Positions 17,138-25,761 of a stretch of 63,826 nt of DNA are shown here, one piece after another. The notes under the pieces were generated by a model. It saw nothing but the letters and a program-made list of their open reading frames with translations. It did no database searches and had not been told where the DNA came from. A program made the translations under genes and the position numbers. How positions within the stretch are numbered: position 1 is the stretch's first letter; every line of letters begins with the position of its first letter. The stretch is from Gammaproteobacteria bacterium (GTDB lineage: Bacteria; Pseudomonadota; Gammaproteobacteria; Coxiellales; Coxiellaceae), in NCBI GenBank assembly GCA_022601255.1, contig JAHZIV010000047.1, positions 1-63,826 of the forward strand, read 5' to 3'.

Positions 17138-18541
17138 ATGATACGTCATGTATGCAATGGATTGAGATGGCTAATACTGCTGTCATTGATTGGGGTAAGC
17201 GTTTGTGCATTAGCAGTAGCAAAAACGCGTGTTGTATTTAATGTGCAAGGTAATTTTCATTACCGCCATTTTCTCTTGAGTAAGCCACTACGCTATGTCG
17301 TTGATGTCTATAACGCTCGCCACATTGTCCAGCGAAACAAAATAGCCTCTCACAATAATACTATTGGCGTTGTTCGTGTAGGTCGTTATCGACCACACGT
17401 TAAGCGCATTGTATTCGATTTAAAACGACCAGCACAAATTAAAAGTTTTATCCTAAAAAATGGCAAGAATCATTTCCGTTTGGTGTTTGATTTTATGCCC
17501 AGTAAAGTCACGAGCATTAAGCATCACAAACAGCAATGGAGCCTTAGCAAGCCGCTACGGTTACGTGCGGCAGCGATTGTTCCCGGCCAAAGAATGGTGG
17601 CAGTACCTTCTTCGGTAGTGCCTATTCAGCAAGCGTATAATGCAGTCAACTCAAAAAATCCTCGCGAAGCTATCATTGTGATTGACCCCGGTCACGGCGG
17701 TAAAGATCCTGGTGCGACTGGTGCGGGAGGCACTCATGAGAAAAACGTTGTGCTTGCCATATCGAAAGATTTGCAACGTTATATTAATAAACAGCCCGGC
17801 TTTAAAGCGGTATTAACGCGAACAGGAGACTACTTCATTCCCTTACGTGGGCGTTTAGCGATTGCCAGACGTTACAAAGCAGATATGTTTATTGCCATAC
17901 ATGCTGATGCTTATCGAAATCATAAGGCCGGTGGTGTTTCAGTGTTTGCGCTTTCGCAGCGAGGCGCTACCTCAGAGGCTGCGCGTTGGTTGGCAACGCG
18001 AGAAAACCAATCGGAATTGATGGGTGGTGTTGAGCTGAATGATAAGAGTAATATCTTAAAATCCGTGTTAATTAATTTATCCCAGACAGCAACGATTCGT
18101 TCGAGCCTTATGATTGGCCGTGACATGATCGAGCATATCCGCGGTATCGCAAGGTTGCATCATCGTAAGGTTGAACAGGCGGCATTCGTGGTACTGAAGT
18201 CACCCGATATTCCGTCACTTTTAGTGGAGACTGGCTTTCTATCGAACCCTTATGAAGAGCGACGATTGCGCAGCCAATTTTATCAACGCCAGATTGCATT
18301 GGCATTGATGCGCGGCATTAAACAATACTTTGTGAGCAGTCCACCGCGTAATACTTGGCTTGCGTATTGGCGTGATCATCCACGCAGTGGAGTGAGTCAA
18401 TATCGGGTCGTTAGGGGTGATACCTTAACTGGAATTGCAGATCGTTTTCGTGTTACAGTGCAGAAAATTCAAGGCTTGAATCATCTGGCCTCGAATGATT
18501 TAAGGGTCGGGCAGCAGCTGGTCATACCGGGCAATCATTGA
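17138..18541 (+). CDS. amiB: N-acetylmuramoyl-L-alanine amidase (AmiB type)
   Basis: A 467-residue exported zinc amidase that cleaves the peptide from muramic acid during cell separation. Signal peptide about residues 1-28 (LSLIGVSVCALAVA), AMIN domain (about 30-140), amidase_3 catalytic domain (about 183-400) with IDPGHGGKDPGATG and its Zn ligands (His in DPGHGG, Glu in THEKNV, His in AIHADA) and the catalytic ETGFLSN, and a C-terminal LysM repeat (YRVVRGDTLTGIADRF) that binds peptidoglycan. I start at ATG 17138 rather than TTG 17126. It begins one base after tsaE ends. A large palindrome follows. Confidence 0.94.
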   Translation: MIRHVCNGLRWLILLSLIGVSVCALAVAKTRVVFNVQGNFHYRHFLLSKPLRYVVDVYNARHIVQRNKIASHNNTIGVVRVGRYRPHVKRIVFDLKRPAQIKSFILKNGKNHFRLVFDFMPSKVTSIKHHKQQWSLSKPLRLRAAAIVPGQRMVAVPSSVVPIQQAYNAVNSKNPREAIIVIDPGHGGKDPGATGAGGTHEKNVVLAISKDLQRYINKQPGFKAVLTRTGDYFIPLRGRLAIARRYKADMFIAIHADAYRNHKAGGVSVFALSQRGATSEAARWLATRENQSELMGGVELNDKSNILKSVLINLSQTATIRSSLMIGRDMIEHIRGIARLHHRKVEQAAFVVLKSPDIPSLLVETGFLSNPYEERRLRSQFYQRQIALALMRGIKQYFVSSPPRNTWLAYWRDHPRSGVSQYRVVRGDTLTGIADRFRVTVQKIQGLNHLASNDLRVGQQLVIPGNH

Positions 18542-18550
18542 TGATAATTT

Positions 18551-18676
18551 TGTAAATAAGGTTATCAGTGAGCCTTAAACATCCTTTTACTTCATGGCTC
18601 GCCTCCATCCCGTCGGCTGCGCTTTACTTCCGTAAAAGGACGATTTAAGGCTCATGTTGTGATAACCTTATTTAAC
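18551..18676. repeat. palindromic repeat, copy B (62-bp core)
   Basis: The core at 18580-18641 matches copy A (11944-12005). Here the outer arms are long: AAATAAGGTTATCA on the left pairs with TGATAACCTTATTT on the right, and GAGCCTTAAA pairs with TTTAAGGCTC, giving an almost continuous stem of about 36 bp outside a 40-base loop. The arms are unrelated to those of copy A. It fills the 155-base gap between amiB and mutL. Confidence 0.82.
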
Positions 18677-18696
18677 TTATTAAAAAGGATTACTTT

Positions 18697-20496
18697 ATGC
18701 GTCGAATTGAAGTACTTGATGAACACCTAGCAAACCAAATTGCAGCTGGCGAGGTCATCGAAAGGCCTGCGTCTGTGATCAAAGAATTACTCGAAAACAG
18801 CCTTGATGCAGGCGCTAGCAAAATTACTGTTGAGATAGAACAAGGTGGCAGCGCACTGATTAGAGTAACTGATGACGGTGTTGGTATTCATCCCAAGGAT
18901 TTAGAACTGGCAGTTCTGCGTAATGCAACCAGCAAGATTCGTAGCTATGACGACCTTGAAAACGTGCACAGCATGGGCTTCCGAGGCGAGGCTCTGGCGA
19001 GTATTGCCGCTGTATCAAGACTGAAAATTAGCTCGGCACAACAAGGTAGCGATAAGGGCTACAGCATTCAAGTAGAAGGCGCTCAGATTAAAAACGGCTG
19101 CACGCCAGTTGCACACTCGCAGGGCACTCGTGTTGATGTGGCTGATATCTTTTACAATACCGCTGCACGTCGTAAATTTTTAAAGGCACCGCGAACGGAA
19201 AGTAAACACATTGAGAAAATGTTGCAGCGCATTGCGCTCAGTCATTTTGATGTTGCATTTCAGCTAAAACATAATCAGAAAATGATTTTCAATTACGCGC
19301 AAGCTAAAACAATAGAACAAAAAGAGCGTCGCGTGGCGGATATCATTGGCCAGGACTTCATGCAAAATGCATTACATATTGAGTTTGAGAGTGCCGGCAT
19401 GGCCTTAACCGGCTGGGTAGGTTTGCCAACACATACACGTGGTCAGAATGATATGCAGTTTTTCTATCTTAATAACCGCTTTGTACGCGATAAACTCGTC
19501 ATGCATGCGGTACGTGAGGCTTATCATGACGTGTTATTTCATGGCCGCCACCCCGTCTATGTGTTGTTTTTAAAAATGGATCCGCGGCAGGTAGATGTCA
19601 ATGTGCATCCCACTAAAAATGAAGTGCGTTTCAGAGAAGGGCATAATGTGCATGACTTTATTCGCAAAGGCCTTAAAGATGTTTTGGCACAAATCAGACC
19701 GGGAACAACAAATAGTGAACCATCAACACCGATGACAGCATCACCCAATCATCAGCTCCAGATGGATGCTGATGTCGCGCTAGCGCCGCCACAACAAAAA
19801 CAAAAACCCATCGAAATGCCTGCTGCATATCGCGTACAAGAAGAAATGGCGGTCTATAAACAACTGCATCCTGAGCAACAGATTAAGCACCAACACACCC
19901 ATTTAGATACAACTGGATTTTTAGGGGTTGCGATTGCACAATTACACGATATTTACATATTGGCACAAAACGATAAAGGTATGATTGTTGTCGACATGCA
20001 TGCGGCGCATGAACGTATTTTATATGAAGAAATGAAACAGCAGTATGATAAGCAGCAGCTCACGACACAACCACTGCTGGTCCCAATTAGCCTATCTTTG
20101 ACTAAGCATGAAATGGATTGTTGGCAACAACATCACGACTCCTTTAAAGCGTTAGCCATTGAAACAGAGGCCTCTGGTGAAGATAGCATTATCATTCGCA
20201 GCATTCCTAAAATATTACAAAAAACTAAAGTGGATGAATTAGTACGCGATGTGATTGCCGACCTTGAGGAAAAACAGCATAGCACGCGTGTTAAAGAAAA
20301 AATCGAGCAGATCTTAGGCACGATTGCTTGCCATGCCGCGGTTCGCGCACATCATAAACTTTCGATTCCCGAGATGAATGCCGTTCTGCGAGACATGGAA
20401 CGCACACAACATTCGGGGTGTTGCAATCACGGCCGGCCTACATGGGTTGAATTTAGTTTAGCTGAAATAGATAAGTGGTTTCTTCGTGGGCGTTGA
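18697..20496 (+). CDS. mutL: DNA mismatch repair protein MutL
   Basis: A 599-residue protein coupling mismatch recognition by MutS to strand removal. The N-terminal GHKL ATPase has NQIAAGEVIERPASVIKE, DDGVGI and the GFRGEALASI loop; a Gln/Pro-rich linker spans about 345-400; the C-terminal dimerisation domain carries DMHAAHERILYE, matching the endonuclease motif DQHAxxExxxxE with Met in place of Gln, plus ACHAAVRA and CNHGRPT, which are zinc/metal-site motifs of nicking MutLs. This suggests strand nicking by MutL itself, as in species lacking MutH. Its stop overlaps the miaA start region by 11 bases. Confidence 0.96.
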   Translation: MRRIEVLDEHLANQIAAGEVIERPASVIKELLENSLDAGASKITVEIEQGGSALIRVTDDGVGIHPKDLELAVLRNATSKIRSYDDLENVHSMGFRGEALASIAAVSRLKISSAQQGSDKGYSIQVEGAQIKNGCTPVAHSQGTRVDVADIFYNTAARRKFLKAPRTESKHIEKMLQRIALSHFDVAFQLKHNQKMIFNYAQAKTIEQKERRVADIIGQDFMQNALHIEFESAGMALTGWVGLPTHTRGQNDMQFFYLNNRFVRDKLVMHAVREAYHDVLFHGRHPVYVLFLKMDPRQVDVNVHPTKNEVRFREGHNVHDFIRKGLKDVLAQIRPGTTNSEPSTPMTASPNHQLQMDADVALAPPQQKQKPIEMPAAYRVQEEMAVYKQLHPEQQIKHQHTHLDTTGFLGVAIAQLHDIYILAQNDKGMIVVDMHAAHERILYEEMKQQYDKQQLTTQPLLVPISLSLTKHEMDCWQQHHDSFKALAIETEASGEDSIIIRSIPKILQKTKVDELVRDVIADLEEKQHSTRVKEKIEQILGTIACHAAVRAHHKLSIPEMNAVLRDMERTQHSGCCNHGRPTWVEFSLAEIDKWFLRGR

Positions 20497-21433
20497 GCAT
20501 CTTATTGATGAGAAGGCTGTGGTCTGCCTGATGGGCCCAACGGCCAGTGGTAAAACCGATATTGCTATCAAGCTCGTCCAACACTATCCTTTTGAAATTA
20601 TCAGCGTTGATTCTGCCATGGTGTATCGTGACATGGATATTGGAACAGCAAAACCTAGCGCAGAAGAGCTTGCAATAGCGCCACACCATTTAATTAATCT
20701 CTGTGACCCTAGTGAGTCGTATTCAGTAGGGCGATTCTGTGAGGACGCCAATCAAGTTATCGCTGAGATTCATGCGCGTGGAAATATCCCATTACTAACA
20801 GGCGGTACCATGCTGTATTTTCATCAGCTCCAGCAAGGCTTTCAAGATATGCCAAACACAGATCCCGAACAGCGTAGCAAAGTAGCAGAGGAAGCAAAAC
20901 AACTGGGTTGGCCTGCGATGCATGCAAAGCTAGAGGCGCTAGACCCTACAACAGCAGAACGGCTGCATCAAAATGATGCGCAACGTATATCACGTGCTCT
21001 TGAGGTCTTTTATAGCTCAGGTAAAACATTAACTGAATGGAGAGAAAGTCAAAATTTACAGCCACTTCGGTATAAAACCTTAAATATAATATTAGCACCT
21101 AATGAGCGTAGCATTTTACATGCAAGAATTGCTAAACGTTTTGATCTTATGCTCGAGAGAGGCTTTCAACAAGAGGTTGAGAAGTTGTACCAGCGAGGAG
21201 ACCTTTCAGCAGAATTACCATCGATACGAAGCGTTGGTTATCGTCAGATGTGGTCTTATCTATCGGCTGAAATAGACCATGATTCCATGCGAGAGCAAGC
21301 AATCATTGCAACGCGTCAACTGGCAAAACGACAAATCACCTGGCTTCGTCGTTGGCGGGATGCGCATTGGATTGATCCTCTCTTAGATAGTGCATTTAAT
21401 AACATCAATAACCTAATAATAAAAAATGAATAA
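20486..21433 (+). CDS. miaA: tRNA dimethylallyltransferase
   Basis: A 315-residue enzyme that prenylates A37 of tRNAs reading UNN codons. P-loop GPTASGKTDIA, the catalytic/substrate stretch SVDSAMVYRDMDIGTAKP, PHHLIN and the late RSVGYRQMW and KRQITWLRRW segments are all present. The start is a GTG at 20486 inside the end of mutL; no in-frame ATG precedes the P-loop except the one directly before it, which would remove the first strand. hfq, the usual downstream neighbour in many gammaproteobacteria, is absent here. Confidence 0.95.
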   Translation: MGVEHLIDEKAVVCLMGPTASGKTDIAIKLVQHYPFEIISVDSAMVYRDMDIGTAKPSAEELAIAPHHLINLCDPSESYSVGRFCEDANQVIAEIHARGNIPLLTGGTMLYFHQLQQGFQDMPNTDPEQRSKVAEEAKQLGWPAMHAKLEALDPTTAERLHQNDAQRISRALEVFYSSGKTLTEWRESQNLQPLRYKTLNIILAPNERSILHARIAKRFDLMLERGFQQEVEKLYQRGDLSAELPSIRSVGYRQMWSYLSAEIDHDSMREQAIIATRQLAKRQITWLRRWRDAHWIDPLLDSAFNNINNLIIKNE

Positions 21434-21905
21434 AATAATTAAAATTAATGTAAATGATCAAGTATTATCAGCCTATCAGGCTAGTAAGCGAATATTTGAA
21501 TTTGATATTTCAACGGCAGCGAAAGGAGTGGGGCAGCAATATGGCAGCGAACAAACACCTCTAGGCAAACATATCATTAGAGCTAAAATTGGCACAGGCG
21601 CAGCATTGGGAGCAATATTCAAAGGCAGGCGACCAACAGGTGAAATTTACAATGCTCAATACGTGTCGACAGACCCCAATACAGATTTAATTCTGACACG
21701 CATTCTTTGGTTGAGCGGTAGTGAGAAGGGGTATAACCGTTTAGGAAATGTTGATACCATGCGGCGTTATATCTATATTCACGGCTCACCTGAACGTAAA
21801 TTCAAGCACAAGCCCTTCACCCACGGCTGCATCGGCATGTACTGTCGGGATATCACCGAATTATTTGATTGGGCTCCTATCCATACACCTGTGATAATAA
21901 CCTAG
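21426..21905 (+). CDS. L,D-transpeptidase (YkuD fold)
   Basis: A 159-residue single-domain YkuD protein. The catalytic signature is YIYIHGSPERK followed by THGCIGM with the nucleophilic Cys at about residue 138 and the upstream His present, so the active site looks complete; such enzymes make 3-3 peptide cross-links or attach proteins to peptidoglycan. There is no signal peptide or membrane anchor, which is odd for a peptidoglycan enzyme, but the same is true of some short homologues. It overlaps the miaA stop by eight bases and is likely co-transcribed. Confidence 0.87.
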   Translation: MNKIIKINVNDQVLSAYQASKRIFEFDISTAAKGVGQQYGSEQTPLGKHIIRAKIGTGAALGAIFKGRRPTGEIYNAQYVSTDPNTDLILTRILWLSGSEKGYNRLGNVDTMRRYIYIHGSPERKFKHKPFTHGCIGMYCRDITELFDWAPIHTPVIIT

Positions 21906-22004
21906 CCCAACACTTTATATGGCATTAACTATTGGCACTAACCTCCTGTTATTATATTGTATTTTATTTCAGGTAAATTATTTTCTATGTGCTATTTTTA
22001 GGGC

Positions 22005-22598
22005 ATGGAACGTTACGAACAGATAAATAATTTTTGGCTTGGGAATGTAGAATCCACCATTATCCCAACCGAACATCGCGCCAAAGTTTGGTTTGGTGAT
22101 GATGCCGCTACCAATGAAGAAATACGTAAAGAATTTTACCCCGATTTCTGTAAGGTTGTGGATGGCGCATATGATAGTTGGCTGCAGCATCCTCGCGGGC
22201 GTCTCGCGCAGATCATTACCTTAGATCAGTTTTCACGCCATATTTATCGAGGGCTGCCAAGCGCCTACACTCAAGACAAGCTTGCTGCAGATATTTGTAT
22301 GAATGGAATTGATGCCGAGATTGAGCATGATTTAAGCCTAATAGAGCGTGTATTCTATTATTTTCCATTGATGCACTCTGAGAGAATTACTGATCAAGAG
22401 AAGTCGTTATTAGCCTATAAGACCTTATCCGAGATAGCATTTGCAGAAACACGCGTGATTTATGATAGTTTCTTTAAGTTTGCCAATCATCATTATCAGA
22501 TTATTCAGCGCTTTGGGCGCTTTCCACAGCGAAATACACTTTTAGGTCGCCACACCACTGATGAAGAAAGTCAGTTTCTGAAAGAACTCGAAGAATAA
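22005..22598 (+). CDS. DUF924 family protein
   Basis: A 197-residue soluble alpha-helical protein of the DUF924 family, which resembles TPR folds but has no assigned reaction. Family features seen: the N-terminal FWLG segment, VWFGDDAATNEEI, RGRLAQIITLDQFSRHIYRG, the FYYFPLMHSE stretch and FGRFPQRN near the end. The length is typical. The gene stands alone, with 99 bases upstream and 90 bases before the next start. Confidence 0.85.
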   Translation: MERYEQINNFWLGNVESTIIPTEHRAKVWFGDDAATNEEIRKEFYPDFCKVVDGAYDSWLQHPRGRLAQIITLDQFSRHIYRGLPSAYTQDKLAADICMNGIDAEIEHDLSLIERVFYYFPLMHSERITDQEKSLLAYKTLSEIAFAETRVIYDSFFKFANHHYQIIQRFGRFPQRNTLLGRHTTDEESQFLKELEE

Positions 22599-22688
22599 TT
22601 ACAAGCCTTGCCATATCTCTATGGCTGCTTTTTCCAGATTAAAATATCTGCTATACTGCCAAGCTTTAGTACACCATTAGGGCTGCAA

Positions 22689-23036
22689 ATGTCAGAAGAT
22701 AACTTATTATATAGGGTAATTTTTATTCAACTTGAGCGTCAGTACGAAATATACGCAAAGTACATCAATGAAGAAAGCCTCATGGGTTTTATAGAAGTCG
22801 AAGAACTAGTCTTCACCGATAATCCCGGCGCCATTGTGGTCGATCCAAATGAAGACAAGCTTCGTTTAGAATTCAAAGGGGTAGAACGCTTTTATATTCC
22901 TATGCATAATGTTATTCGTATTGACGAAGTGGTTAAGCAAGGAACTGCTAAAGTCATCGACATAAAAGATAAAACCGGCAATATCAGTAAATTTCCCAAA
23001 GCAACAGGCATCCAAAAGACGAGTCAGGATGAATGA
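22689..23036 (+). CDS. DUF1820 family protein
   Basis: A 115-residue protein of the gammaproteobacterial DUF1820 family. Typical segments: LYRVIFIQLERQYEIYAKYI, GFIEVEELVF and VERFYIPMHNVIRIDEV. No catalytic residues are evident; the fold is probably a small beta-rich domain. The start is the ATG at 22689 (AGGG five to six bases upstream); a longer reading from 22608 gives a hydrophobic extension not found in the family. It overlaps nagZ by four bases. Confidence 0.82.
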   Translation: MSEDNLLYRVIFIQLERQYEIYAKYINEESLMGFIEVEELVFTDNPGAIVVDPNEDKLRLEFKGVERFYIPMHNVIRIDEVVKQGTAKVIDIKDKTGNISKFPKATGIQKTSQDE

Positions 23037-23995
23037 CCACCGCATCTGCGATTATTGATATCGAAGGCTGTTCCGTAAGCCAAGAAGAGCAAGAACTGAT
23101 TCAGCACCCCTCCATTGCGGGCATCATCTTATTTGCCAGAAATTATCAGGATACTAAACAACTCAAAGCATTGACCAGGCAAATTAAAGCAATCAATAAC
23201 AAGCTACTCATTGCGGTCGATCAAGAGGGTGGGCGTGTGCAGCGTTTTCGTGATGGCTTCACAGAGCTACCAGCCATGAGTCATTGGGGGGCTAATTACA
23301 GTAATAACGCTGAAGCACTTCAGCGGGAATTTATAGCCATGCTGGAGGTAATGCTAACTGAGCTTCGGGCTGTTGGCGTCGATATGACGCTGGCACCTGT
23401 ACTGGATATCGACTTTCAGAAGAGTGCCATTATTGGCGAACGTAGCTTTTCCAGAGACCCTGATGTGGTAACGGCACTGGCGAGCATTTTTATTAATGTG
23501 CTGCATCGATTTGAGATGCCCGCAACTGGCAAGCATTTCCCAGGTCATGGCGCGGTGGCATTAGATTCACACAAAAGCCTGCCTGTTGATTCACGTGAGT
23601 TTAAACAGCTGGCTGAAATTGATCTGCAGCCCTATAAGCGGTTGCTAGATAAGCTCGATGCAATCATGCCGGCACATATTATCTATTCACAGGTTGATCC
23701 AAACGTCCCAGCGAGCTTTTCATCCATTTGGTTGCGCGATATTTTACGCCAGCAATGGCAGTTTCAAGGCGTCATTATCAGTGATGATATCAGCATGGAA
23801 GCGGCAGCTTCGATAGGGGGTTATGAAGACCGGGCTATGCTGGCCTTGGAAGCTGGTTGTGATTTGGTGACAATATGCAATAATCATGAAGGCGCTATAC
23901 AAGCATTAGGGGTGCTTGAGAAATGGCACGATGAATCTGCCCATCTACGAATACAAGGACTCAAACGTGAGCGAATTTCTGCAAAACTTAAATAA
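23033..23995 (+). CDS. nagZ: beta-N-acetylhexosaminidase (peptidoglycan recycling)
   Basis: A 320-residue cytoplasmic GH3 enzyme that removes GlcNAc from anhydromuropeptides. Motifs: IAVDQEGGRVQRFRDGF, GERSFSRDPD, the GH3 NagZ signature KHFPGHGAVALDSHKSLP with the catalytic Asp/His loop, and IISDDISMEAA with the Asp nucleophile. The length is typical. It overlaps the DUF1820 stop by four bases and its 3' end overlaps the mechanosensitive channel gene by 29 bases. Confidence 0.95.
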   Translation: MTTASAIIDIEGCSVSQEEQELIQHPSIAGIILFARNYQDTKQLKALTRQIKAINNKLLIAVDQEGGRVQRFRDGFTELPAMSHWGANYSNNAEALQREFIAMLEVMLTELRAVGVDMTLAPVLDIDFQKSAIIGERSFSRDPDVVTALASIFINVLHRFEMPATGKHFPGHGAVALDSHKSLPVDSREFKQLAEIDLQPYKRLLDKLDAIMPAHIIYSQVDPNVPASFSSIWLRDILRQQWQFQGVIISDDISMEAAASIGGYEDRAMLALEAGCDLVTICNNHEGAIQALGVLEKWHDESAHLRIQGLKRERISAKLK

Positions 23996-25112
23996 CTTTT
24001 CAATCGAAAATTTCTGGCTGGTAAAGGCTGTGAGCGTACTAGTACTCGCGTTTGCATTTAGCTGGATTGTGAGTATTATTCATAAATATTTGCAGCCACG
24101 CTTTTCAAAGAGCAAACAAATTTGGGATGATGTGCTTCTGGATGCACTTCAGAAACCATTGTTTTATGCTATATGGGGCTTGGCATTTATCATCGTGTTA
24201 AGTATTCTGGCTCAACACATTAATCTGAGCGCTAACTTAAAGTATACACTGCTCTATCTTAAGAAACTTGTTATTATTATTGGTGTTTTCTGGTTTATCA
24301 TGCGCTACATTAGAATGTTGCAGCATGCCTTTGAGCGTCACATCGATCAATCCATTTATGAGTACAGTAAAACTAGCGTAAACGCTTTTTCTCAGCTTGC
24401 GCGAATCGTTTTTATTGTATGCTTTATTGCCGTGTTGATACAAACCCTTGGGATTAAAGTAAGTAACTTTGTAGCCTTTGGTTCTGTTGCAACCACGTTG
24501 ATTTTAGGTGTTGCGGCAAAGGACAGTTTGGCCAACTTTTTTGGGGGTATGGTGATTTACTGTGATCGTCCATTTGAGATAGGCGACTGGATTCGTATCC
24601 CAAAGGCAGAGATTGAAGGAACCGTTGAATATATTGGCTGGCGCATGACACGTATCCTAACATTTGACAAAAGACCGCTTTACGTCCCTAACAGTACCTT
24701 TATGGTAGAGTCAGTCGAAAATCCTTCCCGAATGACAAACCGGCGCATAAAAACATTAATTGGTGTGCGTTATGATGATGCGACTAAGATGCGCACTATT
24801 TTGAAAGACGTAAAAGCCATGATTATGGAGCATCCAGAAATTGAAACCAAACACACTATTCTTGTTAATTTTACAAATTTTGGTGAATCGTCGTTAGATA
24901 TTTTGATTTATTGTTTTACTAAAACGACAAATTGGAGTGATTATTTGTGTGTACAGGAAGATGTTTATTTACGCATTATTGACATTATTGAAGGACATGG
25001 TGCAGACTGTGCCTTCCCTACACGAACCTTACATGTTCCTGGAGGATTAGCGATACAGCAACTAGCAGAGGGGTCTAACCATGAGTCAAGCAGAGGTCTT
25101 AACAGTGAGTGA
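23967..25112 (+). CDS. MscS-family mechanosensitive channel
   Basis: A 381-residue inner-membrane channel that opens on membrane stretch and protects against hypo-osmotic shock. About four or five hydrophobic segments lie in the first 190 residues; the pore-lining TM3 region is [19 protein letters not shown], followed by the cytosolic vestibule domain ([28 protein letters not shown]). Two starts are possible: ATG 23931 with no ribosome site, or GTG 23967 with AAGGA seven bases upstream; I prefer the GTG. The gene overlaps nagZ and hpt, suggesting one transcript. Confidence 0.88.
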   Translation: MSEFLQNLNNFSIENFWLVKAVSVLVLAFAFSWIVSIIHKYLQPRFSKSKQIWDDVLLDALQKPLFYAIWGLAFIIVLSILAQHINLSANLKYTLLYLKKLVIIIGVFWFIMRYIRMLQHAFERHIDQSIYEYSKTSVNAFSQLARIVFIVCFIAVLIQTLGIKVSNFVAFGSVATTLILGVAAKDSLANFFGGMVIYCDRPFEIGDWIRIPKAEIEGTVEYIGWRMTRILTFDKRPLYVPNSTFMVESVENPSRMTNRRIKTLIGVRYDDATKMRTILKDVKAMIMEHPEIETKHTILVNFTNFGESSLDILIYCFTKTTNWSDYLCVQEDVYLRIIDIIEGHGADCAFPTRTLHVPGGLAIQQLAEGSNHESSRGLNSE

Positions 25113-25692
25113 TACGAATAAAAAAATGCCTACATTATTGCCAGATGATATACGCCAGGTTTTTGCAAAGTCTACTTGTTTATATACAAAGAATCAGGTG
25201 GATGCTGCATTGGATAAAATGGCCACTGAAATAAGCTATAAGCTATCAAATGCAAACCCTGTGTTTTTGTGTGTCGTTGTCGGTGGTATTGTGGCATTAG
25301 GAAATTTGTTGCCTCGTTTAGATTTTCCGTTAGAAGTGGACTATGTGCATGCGACGCGTTATCGCAATGATCTTGTTGGGCAAGACATTCAATGGAAAGT
25401 AAAACCAAATTGCTCGATGAAAGGGCGTACGATCGTGGTCGTTGATGATATCTTAGATGGTGGCGTGACCCTCGATGCCATTGTGAAATACTGTGCCACA
25501 GAAGGTGCAAAAGAAATCTTTACAGCGGTGTTGGTTGATAAACACGAGGCACGCTTGCCTGAGGGTGTTGAGACTGCAGACTTCACAGGACTGCGTGTCG
25601 ATAATCATTATGTATTTGGTTATGGGATGGATTACAAAGGTTATCTACGTAATGCCCCCGGTATTTATGTGGTGGCACCTGAGCACGAGTAA
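25081..25692 (+). CDS. hpt: hypoxanthine-guanine phosphoribosyltransferase
   Basis: A 203-residue type I PRTase that salvages purine bases. The PRPP-binding loop is [15 protein letters not shown] and the N-terminal strand is [30 protein letters not shown] and the C-terminal [18 protein letters not shown] are typical of the gammaproteobacterial short Hpt. ATG 25081 has GAGGGG seven bases upstream and overlaps the channel gene by 32 bases. Confidence 0.92.
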   Translation: MSQAEVLTVSDTNKKMPTLLPDDIRQVFAKSTCLYTKNQVDAALDKMATEISYKLSNANPVFLCVVVGGIVALGNLLPRLDFPLEVDYVHATRYRNDLVGQDIQWKVKPNCSMKGRTIVVVDDILDGGVTLDAIVKYCATEGAKEIFTAVLVDKHEARLPEGVETADFTGLRVDNHYVFGYGMDYKGYLRNAPGIYVVAPEHE

Positions 25693-25761
25693 TTGCGTCT
25701 CTGTGGACAAAGTTGTCTTTTTTATGTAGACTGCTAGAAAATCTAGTAGAAGGGACATGCC

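Noticed and set aside
25704-25724. Intrinsic terminator after hpt (GACAA-AG-TTGTC then T-run)
   Set aside because: The T-run is good, but the stem is short with an almost impossible loop; not strong enough.
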